Part shown: positions 34,984 through 47,068 of the stretch, one piece after another
Numbering within the stretch: the first letter of the stretch is position 1
Layout of the letters: each line of letters begins with the position of its first letter
NCBI GenBank assembly: GCA_050290865.1
Contig: JBNKIW010000019.1
Location: 1 to 64,000, forward strand
Reading direction: 5' to 3'
DNA: 64,000 nucleotides
Origin: JARRLC01 sp050290865
GTDB lineage: Bacteria > Pseudomonadota > Alphaproteobacteria > Rhizobiales > Rhodomicrobiaceae
Notes under the pieces: model-generated
What the model was told of the DNA's origin: nothing
Databases searched by the model: none
Seen by the model: the letters and a program-made list of their open reading frames with translations, nothing else
Program-made: the position numbers and the translations under genes

Positions 34984-35109
34984 GCTTGGCCTTCCCGCGG
35001 CATGGCGCTAATGATGGCGTTATCAACTACCCCCGTCTTGCAACGCAGGCGGGTGGAGCTAAAAGAAACTTTCGTCCCAGAATAACTTTATGCCGCAAAG
35101 ACGCAAGAA

Positions 35110-37174
<2,065 letters not shown>

Positions 37175-37234
37175 TCCGAATTTTCGCGTAGCAGGCGTAG
37201 GTATCAGGTGCAGTCACTCTTGCATAGCTCTTCC

Positions 37235-38137
37235 ATGGACTGGGACAAGCTTCGAATCTTCCATGCCGCCGCGTCCGCCGGCAGCTTCACGCATGCGGGC
37301 GAGATACTCAATATGAGCCAGTCCGCCGTCAGCCGGCAGGTGAGCGCGCTCGAACGCGAGCTGAAGGCGCCGCTGTTTCACCGGCACGCGCGCGGTCTCG
37401 TCCTCACCGAGCAGGGCGAACTGCTGTTCCGCACCGCGCAGGATGTCGCGGTGAAGCTCGCATCCGCCGAGATGATCCTCTCGGACTCGCGGAACAAGCC
37501 AAGCGGCGATCTGCGGGTGACGACCACCGTGGCGCTCGGCTCGGCGTGGCTGACGCCCAAGCTGGGCGAGTTTCTCAGCCTCTATCCCGACATCCGGGTG
37601 CAACTCATCCTCAATGACGAGGAACTGGACCTCGGCATGCGCGAGGCCGACGTCGCTATCCGACTGCAGCCGCCGCAGCAAAACGACCTCGTCCGGCGCA
37701 AGCTGTTCACCGTGCACAATCATGTCTACGCCTCGGCGGATTACGTGCGCAAATTCGGCGCGCCGCGCACCTTTGCCGATCTCGACAAACACCGCATCCT
37801 GACCTATGGCGGCAGAGTGCCGTCGAACATTCGCGAAATCAACTGGCTGGAAACGGCAGGCCGCCCGCCGGGTGCGCCGCCGCGCGTCCCGGCCATGCAG
37901 GTCAACGGCGTGTTGGGCTTGTGGCACGGCGTGCGCAACGGCGTCGGCGTTGCGATCCTGCCGGATTATGTGGCGCAGAACGACAAGCATCTGGTGGTGG
38001 TGCTCGAAGCCGAGGGCGAAGACACCTTGCCGGAGTTCGAAACCTTTTTCGTCTATCCGGAGGAGATGCGAGTGTCGAAACGCATCGCCGTCTTCCGCGA
38101 TTTCCTCGTCTCGAAGATGCGGGAATGGTCGTACTGA
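37235..38137 (+). CDS. LysR-family transcriptional regulator
   Basis: 300 residues from ATG 37235 (MDWDKLRIF), the start that matches close relatives; an upstream GTG at 37208 would add nine residues. The helix-turn-helix includes FTHAGEILNMSQSAVSRQVSALE. The effector domain runs from about 95 to 300. It sits 60 bp after trxB on the same strand. In this family the inducer and target are not predictable from sequence, though control of redox or thiol genes would fit the neighbour. Confidence 0.88.
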   Translation: MDWDKLRIFHAAASAGSFTHAGEILNMSQSAVSRQVSALERELKAPLFHRHARGLVLTEQGELLFRTAQDVAVKLASAEMILSDSRNKPSGDLRVTTTVALGSAWLTPKLGEFLSLYPDIRVQLILNDEELDLGMREADVAIRLQPPQQNDLVRRKLFTVHNHVYASADYVRKFGAPRTFADLDKHRILTYGGRVPSNIREINWLETAGRPPGAPPRVPAMQVNGVLGLWHGVRNGVGVAILPDYVAQNDKHLVVVLEAEGEDTLPEFETFFVYPEEMRVSKRIAVFRDFLVSKMREWSY

Positions 38138-38152
38138 GGCGTTTGCCGTACC

Positions 38153-39001
38153 CTACCGTTTTGTCCGCTTCCGGACCAGCCCTTCCTGCGCGACGGAGGC
38201 CACCAGCACGCCCTGGCGGTTGAAGATGCTGCCGCGGCAGAATGCGCGCGCGCCTTCCGCCGAAGGGCTGTCCTGCGCGTAAAGAAGCCAGTCGTCCAGG
38301 CGGAAATCGCGGTGGAACCAGATGGCGTGGTCCAGGCTGGCGACCATCAATTGCGGATCGAAAAGCGTCGTCCCGTGCGGGACCATGCTCGCGCTCAACA
38401 GGCTGAAATCCGAAATGTAGGCCAGGACGCATTGATGCAGCGCCGGATCGTCCGGCAGATCTCCCAGGGCGCGGAACCAGATATGCTGCACCGGCTGTCC
38501 CCGCTCCCCCGACAGCGCGTGCAGATCGACGGCGCGCATCTCGATCGGGCGCTCGCGGCTCCACAGTCCTTGCATGGACTCCGGGATGACGGCGTCCAGC
38601 GCCCTTTCAGTCGGCAGGTCTTCGGGCTGCGGCATGTCGGGCATGGTGATCTGGTGCGCGTAGCCCTCTTCCGGCTTGTGGAACGACACGCCCATGGAGA
38701 AAATCGCCTGGCCATGCTGAATGGCGACGACGCGGCGGGTGGCAAAGCTCAATCCGTCGCGGATGCGGTCCACCTCGTAGACGATCGGCACCTTCGGGTC
38801 GCCGCCGAGCAGGAAATAGGCGTGCAGCGAATGCGGCTGGCGGTCTTCCACGGTGCGCATGGCGGCGACGAGCGCCTGCCCGATGACCTGGCCGCCGAAG
38901 ACGCGCTTCCAGCCGTTCTGCGGACTGACGCCCCGGAAGAGGTTGATTTCGATCTGTTCGAGATCGAGGATGGTGATGAGCGAATCGAGATTGGGGACCA
39001 T
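38153..39001 (-). CDS. tesB: Acyl-CoA thioesterase II
   Basis: 282 residues of double-hotdog TesB type. Key parts are NGWKRVFGGQVIGQALVAA near the N-terminus, SLHAYFLLGGDP, and SLDHAIWFHRDFRLDDWLLY near the C-terminus, which carries the catalytic Asp. The start at 39001 (MVPNLDSL) is preferred because similarity begins there; ATG at 39070 would extend by 23 residues. It hydrolyses medium- and long-chain acyl-CoA. Convergent with the LysR gene and divergent from the UbiH-like gene. Confidence 0.9.
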   Translation of the reverse strand: MVPNLDSLITILDLEQIEINLFRGVSPQNGWKRVFGGQVIGQALVAAMRTVEDRQPHSLHAYFLLGGDPKVPIVYEVDRIRDGLSFATRRVVAIQHGQAIFSMGVSFHKPEEGYAHQITMPDMPQPEDLPTERALDAVIPESMQGLWSRERPIEMRAVDLHALSGERGQPVQHIWFRALGDLPDDPALHQCVLAYISDFSLLSASMVPHGTTLFDPQLMVASLDHAIWFHRDFRLDDWLLYAQDSPSAEGARAFCRGSIFNRQGVLVASVAQEGLVRKRTKR

Positions 39002-39189
39002 GAAGCGCGCCCGTTCCTGAGAAAAACGATAGGTTGACGCCAAGTGAGCCGCGCCGGGGGGGCGTGTCAAGCGCTAAGCGCTACCAGGACTTGCGGGCAT
39101 CCGCCGCCTTTTCCCGGTCCGGTTTGTGGTCCATAATCCGGCATGGTTTCGCACCGGCCCCGCCCCTGGCCGGGATGGAGATGACGCCC

Positions 39190-40464
39190 ATGGACACGCA
39201 GCAGACACCGCCCGCGGCCCAGCCCGCCGCAGAAGACCGTTTCGACATCATCATCAATGGCGGCGGCTTTGCCGGTCTGACCATGGCCTGCGGGCTGGCG
39301 AAATCGGCGCCGGGCGTGTTTCGCATCGCGGTCATCGAGCAGGCGCCAGTGGTCCAGCTTCGCGACGAGGCGTTCGACGGGCGCACGATTGCGCTCATGG
39401 CCGCCGCGAAGAACATGCTCGAAGCGCTTGGCCTGTGGGATCGCATGGCCGCCGGTGCCGAGCCGGTGAAGACTATCGACATCACCGACACCACCCTGGA
39501 CATGCCGGTCCGCTCCTCGGTGCTGCATTTCGATACGCTGCTGTCGGCCGACGAGCCGGCGGCGTTCATCATCGAGGCGACGGTCCTGCGCGGCGCGCTG
39601 CTCGACGCTGCCGCCGAGCTTGCGGATATCTCGATCATCTCGCCGGACACGGTGGCCGCCGCCGAATTCGGTGGCGCGGCTGCGCATGTCACGCTCGCCA
39701 GCGGGCGCAAGCTCACGGCTGGTCTCGTCATTGCCGCTGACGGGCGCTTCTCAGCCTTGAGCAAGATGGCGGGCTTCAAGACGCTGGTGATGGACTCCGG
39801 GCAAGCGGGGCTGGTGGCGACCGTCGCGCATGAGAAGCCGCATCATGGCCGGGCGGTACAGCATTTCCTTCCCGCGGGGCCGTTCGCCATCCTGCCGATG
39901 ACCGGGAACCGCTCATCGCTCGTGTGGACCGAGAGCCTGGCCGACGCGCGGGCGATCACGGAACTCCGCCCGGATGCGGTCCTCGCAGAGATTGAAAAGC
40001 GCATGGGCGGCATGTTCGGGCGGCTGTCCATCCTGGGCAAGCTGCACTGCTATCCGCTGACGCTGACGCTCGCCCGCAGTTTCGTGAAGCCGCGCATCGT
40101 GCTCATCGGCGATGCTGCGCACGGCCTGCACTGGATCGCAGGGCAGGGGCTCAATCACGGGCTGAAGGACGTCGCGGCGCTCGTCGAGGTGCTGGTGGAT
40201 GCCTCGCGGCTGGGGCTGGACATCGGCGATCAGGAAGTTCTCAGCCGGTATGAACGCTGGCGCCGCTTCGACAGCACGACTTCGGCGGCGGCGATGGTGG
40301 CTTTCAACAAGCTGTTCTCCAACAACGTCGCGCCGCTGCGCATGCTGCGCCAGTTTGGTCTCGGCATGGTCGACCGCGTCTCGCCGCTGAAGCGCTTTTT
40401 CGTCCAGGAAGCCGCGGGGGTGACCGGCGAAGTGCCCAAGCTGATGAAAGGCGAGCTGGTGTAG
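39190..40464 (+). CDS. UbiH/UbiF-family flavin hydroxylase
   Basis: 424 residues of the FAD-dependent monooxygenase family used in ubiquinone ring hydroxylation. FAD motifs are INGGGFAGLTMACGL at the N-terminus, a DGRTIALMAAAKN segment, VIAADGRFSALS, and GDAAHGLHWIAGQGLNHGLKD near 310. The start at 39190 is chosen with GGAG nine bases upstream; ATG at 39181 and 39175 are close alternatives. It probably hydroxylates a polyprenylphenol intermediate. Which ring carbon is modified cannot be told from sequence alone. Confidence 0.85.
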   Translation: MDTQQTPPAAQPAAEDRFDIIINGGGFAGLTMACGLAKSAPGVFRIAVIEQAPVVQLRDEAFDGRTIALMAAAKNMLEALGLWDRMAAGAEPVKTIDITDTTLDMPVRSSVLHFDTLLSADEPAAFIIEATVLRGALLDAAAELADISIISPDTVAAAEFGGAAAHVTLASGRKLTAGLVIAADGRFSALSKMAGFKTLVMDSGQAGLVATVAHEKPHHGRAVQHFLPAGPFAILPMTGNRSSLVWTESLADARAITELRPDAVLAEIEKRMGGMFGRLSILGKLHCYPLTLTLARSFVKPRIVLIGDAAHGLHWIAGQGLNHGLKDVAALVEVLVDASRLGLDIGDQEVLSRYERWRRFDSTTSAAAMVAFNKLFSNNVAPLRMLRQFGLGMVDRVSPLKRFFVQEAAGVTGEVPKLMKGELV

Positions 40465-40472
40465 GCCGCCGC

Positions 40473-41204
40473 CTAAGCGATGCGTGCCCGGCGCGGCTCT
40501 TCGTCCGAGCGCAGATCCGCGAGCACGGTTTCGCCGCCGACGGTAAGCTGGCCCTCGGTCACGAGGATGCCTTTGCCGCCGGGGATGTAGACGTCCACCC
40601 GGCTGCCGAAGCGGATCAGGCCGATGCGGGAGCCCGCCTCGACGACCGTGCCCTCGCGGACCAGCGTCACGATGCGGCGCGCGATCAGCCCCGCGATGCG
40701 CACCACGCCGACTTCCCCGCCGCCCGGCGTCTTGAAGACCATGGCCTCGCGCTCATTGTCCTCGCTGGCTTTGTCGAGCGCGGCGTTCATGAAAAGGCCC
40801 GGCACATAGACCCGGCGCGCGATATGCCCGTCGACCGGCGCGCGGTTGATGTGCACGTCGAGCACCGACAGGAAGATCGAGATGCAGGTGCAGGCCGTGC
40901 CCTCGGCGAAACCGAGTTCTTTCGGCGCCGGGATGACGCGCACCGAAACGACCTTGCCGTCCGCGGGCGCGACGATGAGATCGCTGCCCAGCGGCGTGGC
41001 GCGCTCGGGATCGCGGAAGAAATAGGCCACATAGGCCGTCAGCAGGAGGAAAAGCCAGCCGATCGGGTTCCACACCCAGAAGCCCAGAAGCGTCAGGACG
41101 GCGCCGGCGGCAACGAATTTGTGCCCGTCCCAGTGGATGGGAGGTATGGCGGACAGAATGGTGTCCATCAGGTTCTGCGGCTGTCTGTTCGATTGGTCGC
41201 TCAT
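40473..41204 (-). CDS. psd: Phosphatidylserine decarboxylase
   Basis: 243 residues, the short Psd-A type. A membrane segment spans about residues 32-62. Family marks are YFFRDPERATP, ADGKVVSV, FLSVLDVHINRAPVDG, and the self-cleavage site RFGSRVDVYIP, where Ser becomes the pyruvoyl group. It makes phosphatidylethanolamine at the inner membrane. The usual partner pssA is not adjacent. Convergent with the UbiH-like gene with only eight bases between. Confidence 0.94.
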   Translation of the reverse strand: MSDQSNRQPQNLMDTILSAIPPIHWDGHKFVAAGAVLTLLGFWVWNPIGWLFLLLTAYVAYFFRDPERATPLGSDLIVAPADGKVVSVRVIPAPKELGFAEGTACTCISIFLSVLDVHINRAPVDGHIARRVYVPGLFMNAALDKASEDNEREAMVFKTPGGGEVGVVRIAGLIARRIVTLVREGTVVEAGSRIGLIRFGSRVDVYIPGGKGILVTEGQLTVGGETVLADLRSDEEPRRARIA

Positions 41205-41307
41205 GGCCTGTCCCCAAGAAAGTATTCAGCGTTGGCGGCCATTTAGCACCGGAGTTGGTCAAAAGCGTAGCAAAGATCGGACATTTCCGCCGGTTTTCGC
41301 ACGCATC

Positions 41308-43182
41308 CTACTCCGCCGCGACGGATGGCTCGCCTGCGGCGTCCACCAGCGGATCCTCCGCCAGCTCGCGGGCGCGGCGGCGCACCTCCTCGGCTTCCTG
41401 CTGCCGGGCCCACATGCCTGCGTACAGCCCGCCTTTCGCCAGCAGTTCGGCATGGGCGCCGCGTTCGACGATGCGCCCGGCCTGGACCACCAGGATTTCA
41501 TCGGCGTGGATGATGGTCGAAAGCCGGTGCGCGATGACCAGAGTGGTGCGGTTCTCGGCCACGCAATCGAGCGCGACCTGGATCTGCTTCTCGGTATAGC
41601 TGTCGAGCGCGGACGTCGCTTCGTCCAGCATCAGGATCGGCGGGCCCTTGAGGATCGTCCTCGCGATGGCGATGCGCTGTTTTTCGCCGCCGGACAGCTT
41701 CAGTCCGCGCTCGCCGACCATGGTGTGGTAGCCGTCTGGCAGTTCTTGGACGAAATCGTCGATCTGCGCCATGCGCGCCGCCTCGCGGACCTCCTCCTCG
41801 GTGGCGGAGGGGCGGCCGTAGCGGATGTTGTATCCGATCGAGTCGTTGAAGAGGACGGTGTCCTGCGGCACCATGCCGAGTGCGGCGCGCAGTGAGGTCT
41901 GCGTCACGGCGGTAATGTCCTGCCCGTCGATCAGCACGCGCCCCGAGGAGACCTCGTAGAAGCGGAACAGAACCCGCGAAATCGTGGACTTGCCCGCCCC
42001 CGACGGCCCAACGATGGCCACCATCTTTCCGGCGGGCACTTCGAAATCGACGCCTTTCAGGATTTCGCGCGCCGGTTCATACGAGAAATAGACGTTCTCG
42101 AAGCGGATCGTGCCCCGGCTCACCGCGAGCGGCCTGGCGCCGGGACGGTCCCGCACTTCCGGGCTGCTCCTGAGCAGGTCGAACATCGCTTCCATGTCCA
42201 CCATGCCCTGGCGCAGCTCACGGTAGATCATGCCGAGGAAATTCAGCGGCATGTAGAGCTGGATGAGCATGGCGTTGATCATCACGAAATCACCGACGGT
42301 GTAGACACCCTGGGTGACGCCGCGCGCCGAGAGCAGCATGCATACGGTCAGCCCGATGGAGAAGATCATCACCTGGCCGGTATTGAGCAGCGCCAGCGAT
42401 GTGTAGGTGCGCACGGCGGCATTTTCATAGCGCCGCATCGAGCCGTCGAAGCGCCCGGCCTCCCAGGCTTCGTTGCCGAAATATTTGACGGTTTCGTAAT
42501 TGAGCAGGCTGTCGATGGCCTTGGTGTTGGCGTCGGTGTCGGACTCGTTCATCTCGCGGCGGATGGCGATGCGCCGCTCGCTCGCCCAGAAGGTGAACCA
42601 GCCATAGAGCGCCAGCGTCAGGGCGATGACCGCGACGAACTCCCAGCCGAGCAGAACCGCGGTTATGCCGAGCACGAATACCAGTTCCAGCACCGTCGGC
42701 ACGGAATGGAGCATCCCCATGCGGATGATGAGTTCGACACCCGTCCGGCCGCGCTCAATGACGCGGCTCAGGCCGCCGGTCTTGCGCTCCAGATGGAAGC
42801 GCAGCGAAAGCCTGTGGAGATGTTCGAAGGTCTGGTTGGAAAGGATGCGCACGGCATTCTGGCCGACGCGGGTGAACAGGACGTCGCGGACCTGCGTGAA
42901 GCCGACCATCAGCACGCGTCCCATGCCGTAGGCAAGGACGAAGACGATGGGAGCGAACGCCAGCGCGCTCGCGCCGCCGGGACCTGCCTGCCCGTTCTCC
43001 GCGGCCGTGAGCCAGTCCACCGCGCCTTTGTAGGCCAGCGGCGTCGCCACGGTGACGATTTTCGCGATCACGAGCACGAAGGCGGCGAGTACGACGCGGC
43101 GTTTCAGATCCGGCCGGTCATGGGGCCAGACGAAAGGCAGGAGCGCGCGGAGGATCTTCAAAAAGCCCGCGTCTTCTCCCAT
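41308..43182 (-). CDS. ATM1-type ABC exporter
   Basis: 624 residues: an N-terminal six-helix transmembrane domain (about 20-320) and a C-terminal ATPase. Close ATM1 marks are YFGNEAWEAGRFD, RYENAAVRTYTSLALLNTGQ and the short LRQGMVDMEAMFDLL. ATPase motifs are GPSGAGKST, KLSGGEKQR and ILMLDEATSALD. The start at 43182 (MGEDAGFL) is used; the frame runs on to 43530 but the extra part is not protein-like. ATM1 homologues export glutathione-linked sulfur or metal compounds. Confidence 0.92.
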   Translation of the reverse strand: MGEDAGFLKILRALLPFVWPHDRPDLKRRVVLAAFVLVIAKIVTVATPLAYKGAVDWLTAAENGQAGPGGASALAFAPIVFVLAYGMGRVLMVGFTQVRDVLFTRVGQNAVRILSNQTFEHLHRLSLRFHLERKTGGLSRVIERGRTGVELIIRMGMLHSVPTVLELVFVLGITAVLLGWEFVAVIALTLALYGWFTFWASERRIAIRREMNESDTDANTKAIDSLLNYETVKYFGNEAWEAGRFDGSMRRYENAAVRTYTSLALLNTGQVMIFSIGLTVCMLLSARGVTQGVYTVGDFVMINAMLIQLYMPLNFLGMIYRELRQGMVDMEAMFDLLRSSPEVRDRPGARPLAVSRGTIRFENVYFSYEPAREILKGVDFEVPAGKMVAIVGPSGAGKSTISRVLFRFYEVSSGRVLIDGQDITAVTQTSLRAALGMVPQDTVLFNDSIGYNIRYGRPSATEEEVREAARMAQIDDFVQELPDGYHTMVGERGLKLSGGEKQRIAIARTILKGPPILMLDEATSALDSYTEKQIQVALDCVAENRTTLVIAHRLSTIIHADEILVVQAGRIVERGAHAELLAKGGLYAGMWARQQEAEEVRRRARELAEDPLVDAAGEPSVAAE

Positions 43183-43496
43183 GGCCGCCCGGTAGGATGG
43201 GCCGCCCGCATGTCTACCGTGTCCGCGCAAGGGAAACTCTCGAACAGAACGCACGCCGGAACGCGCGCAGGTTGAACGCCATTTGCCGCTACAAATGAGG
43301 TTTCGGCCGCTCTTACGCAAGGGTTTCCGTGGGAGGTGGGCGCGCGGGCCGGATCCGGCGCGGAATTTTTTGAGAATCCCGTGAACCGGTGGACGCCTTT
43401 CCCCGACCAATGCAATATAAGCATTCCGCTGATGGGGCCCGCGCCTCACCCCCGGGGTGGGGCGCATTCTTCGAACGGCAGTATTGGGGTGCAACC
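43183..43496. other. Divergent promoter region
   Basis: 314 bp between the ATM1-type gene (minus) and the third Cys/Arg-rich peptide gene (plus). No coding region fits. Both promoters must lie here, but no strong consensus pair was found. Confidence 0.4.
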
Positions 43497-43847
43497 ATGC
43501 TGAAATCCGCATTGGCTCTGGCGGCCGCACTCACCATGCTCGCTTTCACAAGCGGCTCCACATCGGCGGCGCCGATGTCACCTCAGGCGGCGGGAGCGAC
43601 GCCCGCCGTCGAAAGCCACGTCGTCAAGGTCCATGGTGGCCACATGAAGTGCGTGTATGGGCCATCCCGCCTATGCCGCAGATGTTGCCACAGACATCTG
43701 AAGCCACTGTCTCCTCGGCCGGTGCTCACGAAGCGCTGCTCCTGGCGCTCGTGTCGCGTGTGCTGGAAGTCGCACTATCGTTGCAAGGGGCGCTGCGGCA
43801 GAAAATTCAGGTGCTACCGCGTCTGTATGCGGCGCCGCGGATGCTGA
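43497..43847 (+). CDS. Secreted Cys/Arg-rich peptide, copy 3
   Basis: 116 residues. A signal peptide (MLKSALALAAALTMLAF) ends near STSAA. A linker motif PQAAGATPAVESHVVKVHGG is shared with the next gene, then a basic region follows with about 14 cysteines (CRRCCHRH, CKGRCGRKFRC, CMRRRGC). The ATG at 43497 is the natural start; the earlier ATG at 43389 would put 36 unlikely residues in front of the signal. The peptide shares the plan of the 13.6-14.5 kb pair (signal, neutral linker, Cys/Arg tail) but not its CYRP repeats. Function unknown. Confidence 0.72.
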   Translation: MLKSALALAAALTMLAFTSGSTSAAPMSPQAAGATPAVESHVVKVHGGHMKCVYGPSRLCRRCCHRHLKPLSPRPVLTKRCSWRSCRVCWKSHYRCKGRCGRKFRCYRVCMRRRGC

Positions 43848-44126
43848 CACCTAGATCTGCTTATATCTGCAATCCAGACGTATGTGGAAAAGTATCGTTT
43901 CTTAGCCGAGGTCAATAATGTTGGCAGCAGTCTTCCCAAACCTCCCTGCGTGTCACCGGCATTCGCAAATCTTGAGCGAGCCAGAAGCCGGTATTCAGAT
44001 AACATTCAGGTGGGGAAGCAATACATGTAAGGGCGCTGCCAATCTCCAACACCCGTTCGGGTGCAACGCCGCAGCGCTCATTCCCAAATCGCTGCGGAAA
44101 GTCGTCCAAGCAGCAGAAGGAGCATT

Positions 44127-44483
44127 ATGATGAGGAAGATTTTCTTGGTCCTTGGGGCGGTGGTCGCGATGTTCGCGTCTGTCGGCTCGGCATCGGCGGC
44201 GTCGGTGACGCCTCAGGCCGCCGGTTCCACGCCCGCAATCGAGAGCGCGATCGTCAAGGTCCATGGCTGGCATCGCTCTTGCCGGCGCGGGCCGGTGTGG
44301 CGCTGGGGCGGGCGACGCACTTGCCACCGCCATCGCGGGTGGAAAGTCCGGCGCTGCCCTCCCCGCGCTTGCCGGCATGGCGGGTGGCGTCCGTCGCAGT
44401 GCCGCCGCTGGCGCCGCAGATGCCATGACCGTTTCGGTTACGGCTGGCGGTATCGCCGCTGCATGCGTCGTCACGGCTGCTGA
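44127..44483 (+). CDS. Secreted Cys/Arg/His-rich peptide, copy 4
   Basis: 118 residues. Tandem paralogue of the gene at 43497: the signal ends SASAASV, and the linker PQAAGSTPAIESAIVKVHG differs at only a few positions from copy 3. The tail is rich in Arg, Trp, His and Cys (CRRGP, CHRHRGW, CRHGGW, CMRRHGC). Two ATG codons follow AAGGAG; the second (44130) has the better spacing. A strong terminator follows at 44516 and groES lies next. Secretion is predicted; binding of metals or polyanions is only a guess from composition. Confidence 0.72.
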   Translation: MMRKIFLVLGAVVAMFASVGSASAASVTPQAAGSTPAIESAIVKVHGWHRSCRRGPVWRWGGRRTCHRHRGWKVRRCPPRACRHGGWRPSQCRRWRRRCHDRFGYGWRYRRCMRRHGC

Positions 44484-44515
44484 CCGGCACGCTACAGCTT
44501 CTCAGACAATGGATA

Positions 44516-44547
44516 CCCCGCGAGACATTCTCGCGGGGTTTTCTTTT
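44516..44547 (+). terminator. Intrinsic terminator after peptide gene copy 4
   Basis: CCCCGCGAG and CTCGCGGGG form a perfect nine-base stem with loop ACATT and are followed by TTTTCTTTT. It isolates the peptide genes from groESL. Confidence 0.88.
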
Positions 44548-44605
44548 GCGCGGCGGTTCGGCTGCCGCAGACTGTGCATCGCCAAAAAAACCGTGGTATC
44601 ACGGG

Positions 44606-44634
44606 TTGACAATTGAAAGCCGCATCGCTTAATT
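44606..44634 (+). promoter_or_regulatory. Sigma-70 promoter of groESL
   Basis: TTGACA at 44606 and TTAATT at 44629 are spaced by 17 bases, an optimal housekeeping promoter. The CIRCE operator begins 11 bp downstream, over the expected transcript start. Confidence 0.75.
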
Positions 44635-44644
44635 CCGGTCGGTG

Positions 44645-44671
44645 CTAGCACTCATATCTATGGAGTGCTAA
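44645..44671 (+). promoter_or_regulatory. CIRCE operator (HrcA site) of groESL
   Basis: CTAGCACTC-N9-GAGTGCTAA matches the CIRCE consensus with a single change in the first base. HrcA is the known repressor at this element and releases groESL on heat shock. hrcA is not in the window. Confidence 0.93.
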
Positions 44672-44741
44672 CGGTGGCCCGTCTCCGGCAAGGGGGCGGC
44701 AATGGTCACGAATCAACAGCATCCCCATCGGAGATTGATCC

Positions 44742-45032
44742 ATGAAATTCCGTCCGCTCCACGATCGCGTCGTGGTCAAGCGCCTTGAAGAAGAATTGAA
44801 AACCAAAGGCGGCATCATCATTCCAGACACGGCCGCCGAAAAGCCGCAGCAGGGTAAGGTCATCGCCGTCGGCCCCGGTGCGCGCGGCGACGGCGGCAAG
44901 GTCACACCGCTCGACGTCAAGACCGGCGACCGCGTCTTGTTCGGCAAATGGTCGGGCACCGAAGTCAAAGTCGATGGCGAGGATCTCCTGATCATGAAGG
45001 AGTCCGACATCATGGGTGTGCTCGAAGGCTGA
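44742..45032 (+). CDS. groES: Co-chaperonin GroES
   Basis: 96 residues, complete. The mobile loop [18 protein letters not shown], the central [13 protein letters not shown] and the ending [12 protein letters not shown] are all standard. It caps the GroEL ring in the cytoplasm. First gene of groESL under CIRCE and a housekeeping promoter; groEL follows after 89 bp. Confidence 0.97.
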   Translation: MKFRPLHDRVVVKRLEEELKTKGGIIIPDTAAEKPQQGKVIAVGPGARGDGGKVTPLDVKTGDRVLFGKWSGTEVKVDGEDLLIMKESDIMGVLEG

Positions 45033-45076
45033 GTGCCTTTGCTCCCATTTCCTTTTCGCGGCCTGCCTGCGGCTGA

Positions 45077-46792
<1,716 letters not shown>

Positions 46793-46832
46793 GCCGTCCG
46801 CCCAGGACCGCGCAAACTGCCGGTATGACACT

Positions 46833-46870
46833 GTGGCCGCTCCCCGGCTTGGGGGGCGGTCACTTCATTT
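46833..46870 (+). terminator. Intrinsic terminator of groESL
   Basis: A 13-bp stem (46833-46845 with 46851-46863, two G-U pairs) with loop GGCTT is followed by TTCATTT. It is 40 bp after the groEL stop. The T-tract is interrupted, so efficiency is uncertain. Confidence 0.65.
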
Positions 46871-47068
46871 CCGAGGCGAAAACGCACCATTACGTGTTCA
46901 CCCGCACGCAGGCCTCCTGCGCCCGCGCAAACAGGCCGCCGCCATCCCGTCATGGCACATCTGATGCGCTCTGATCCCGACTCGTGGCACCGACGTGCGA
47001 AAAAACATCGAATATTAAAACTCTTTTAACTACCTCGCGGCAAAACTCTGATGCAGTGAGGTGCGGCC

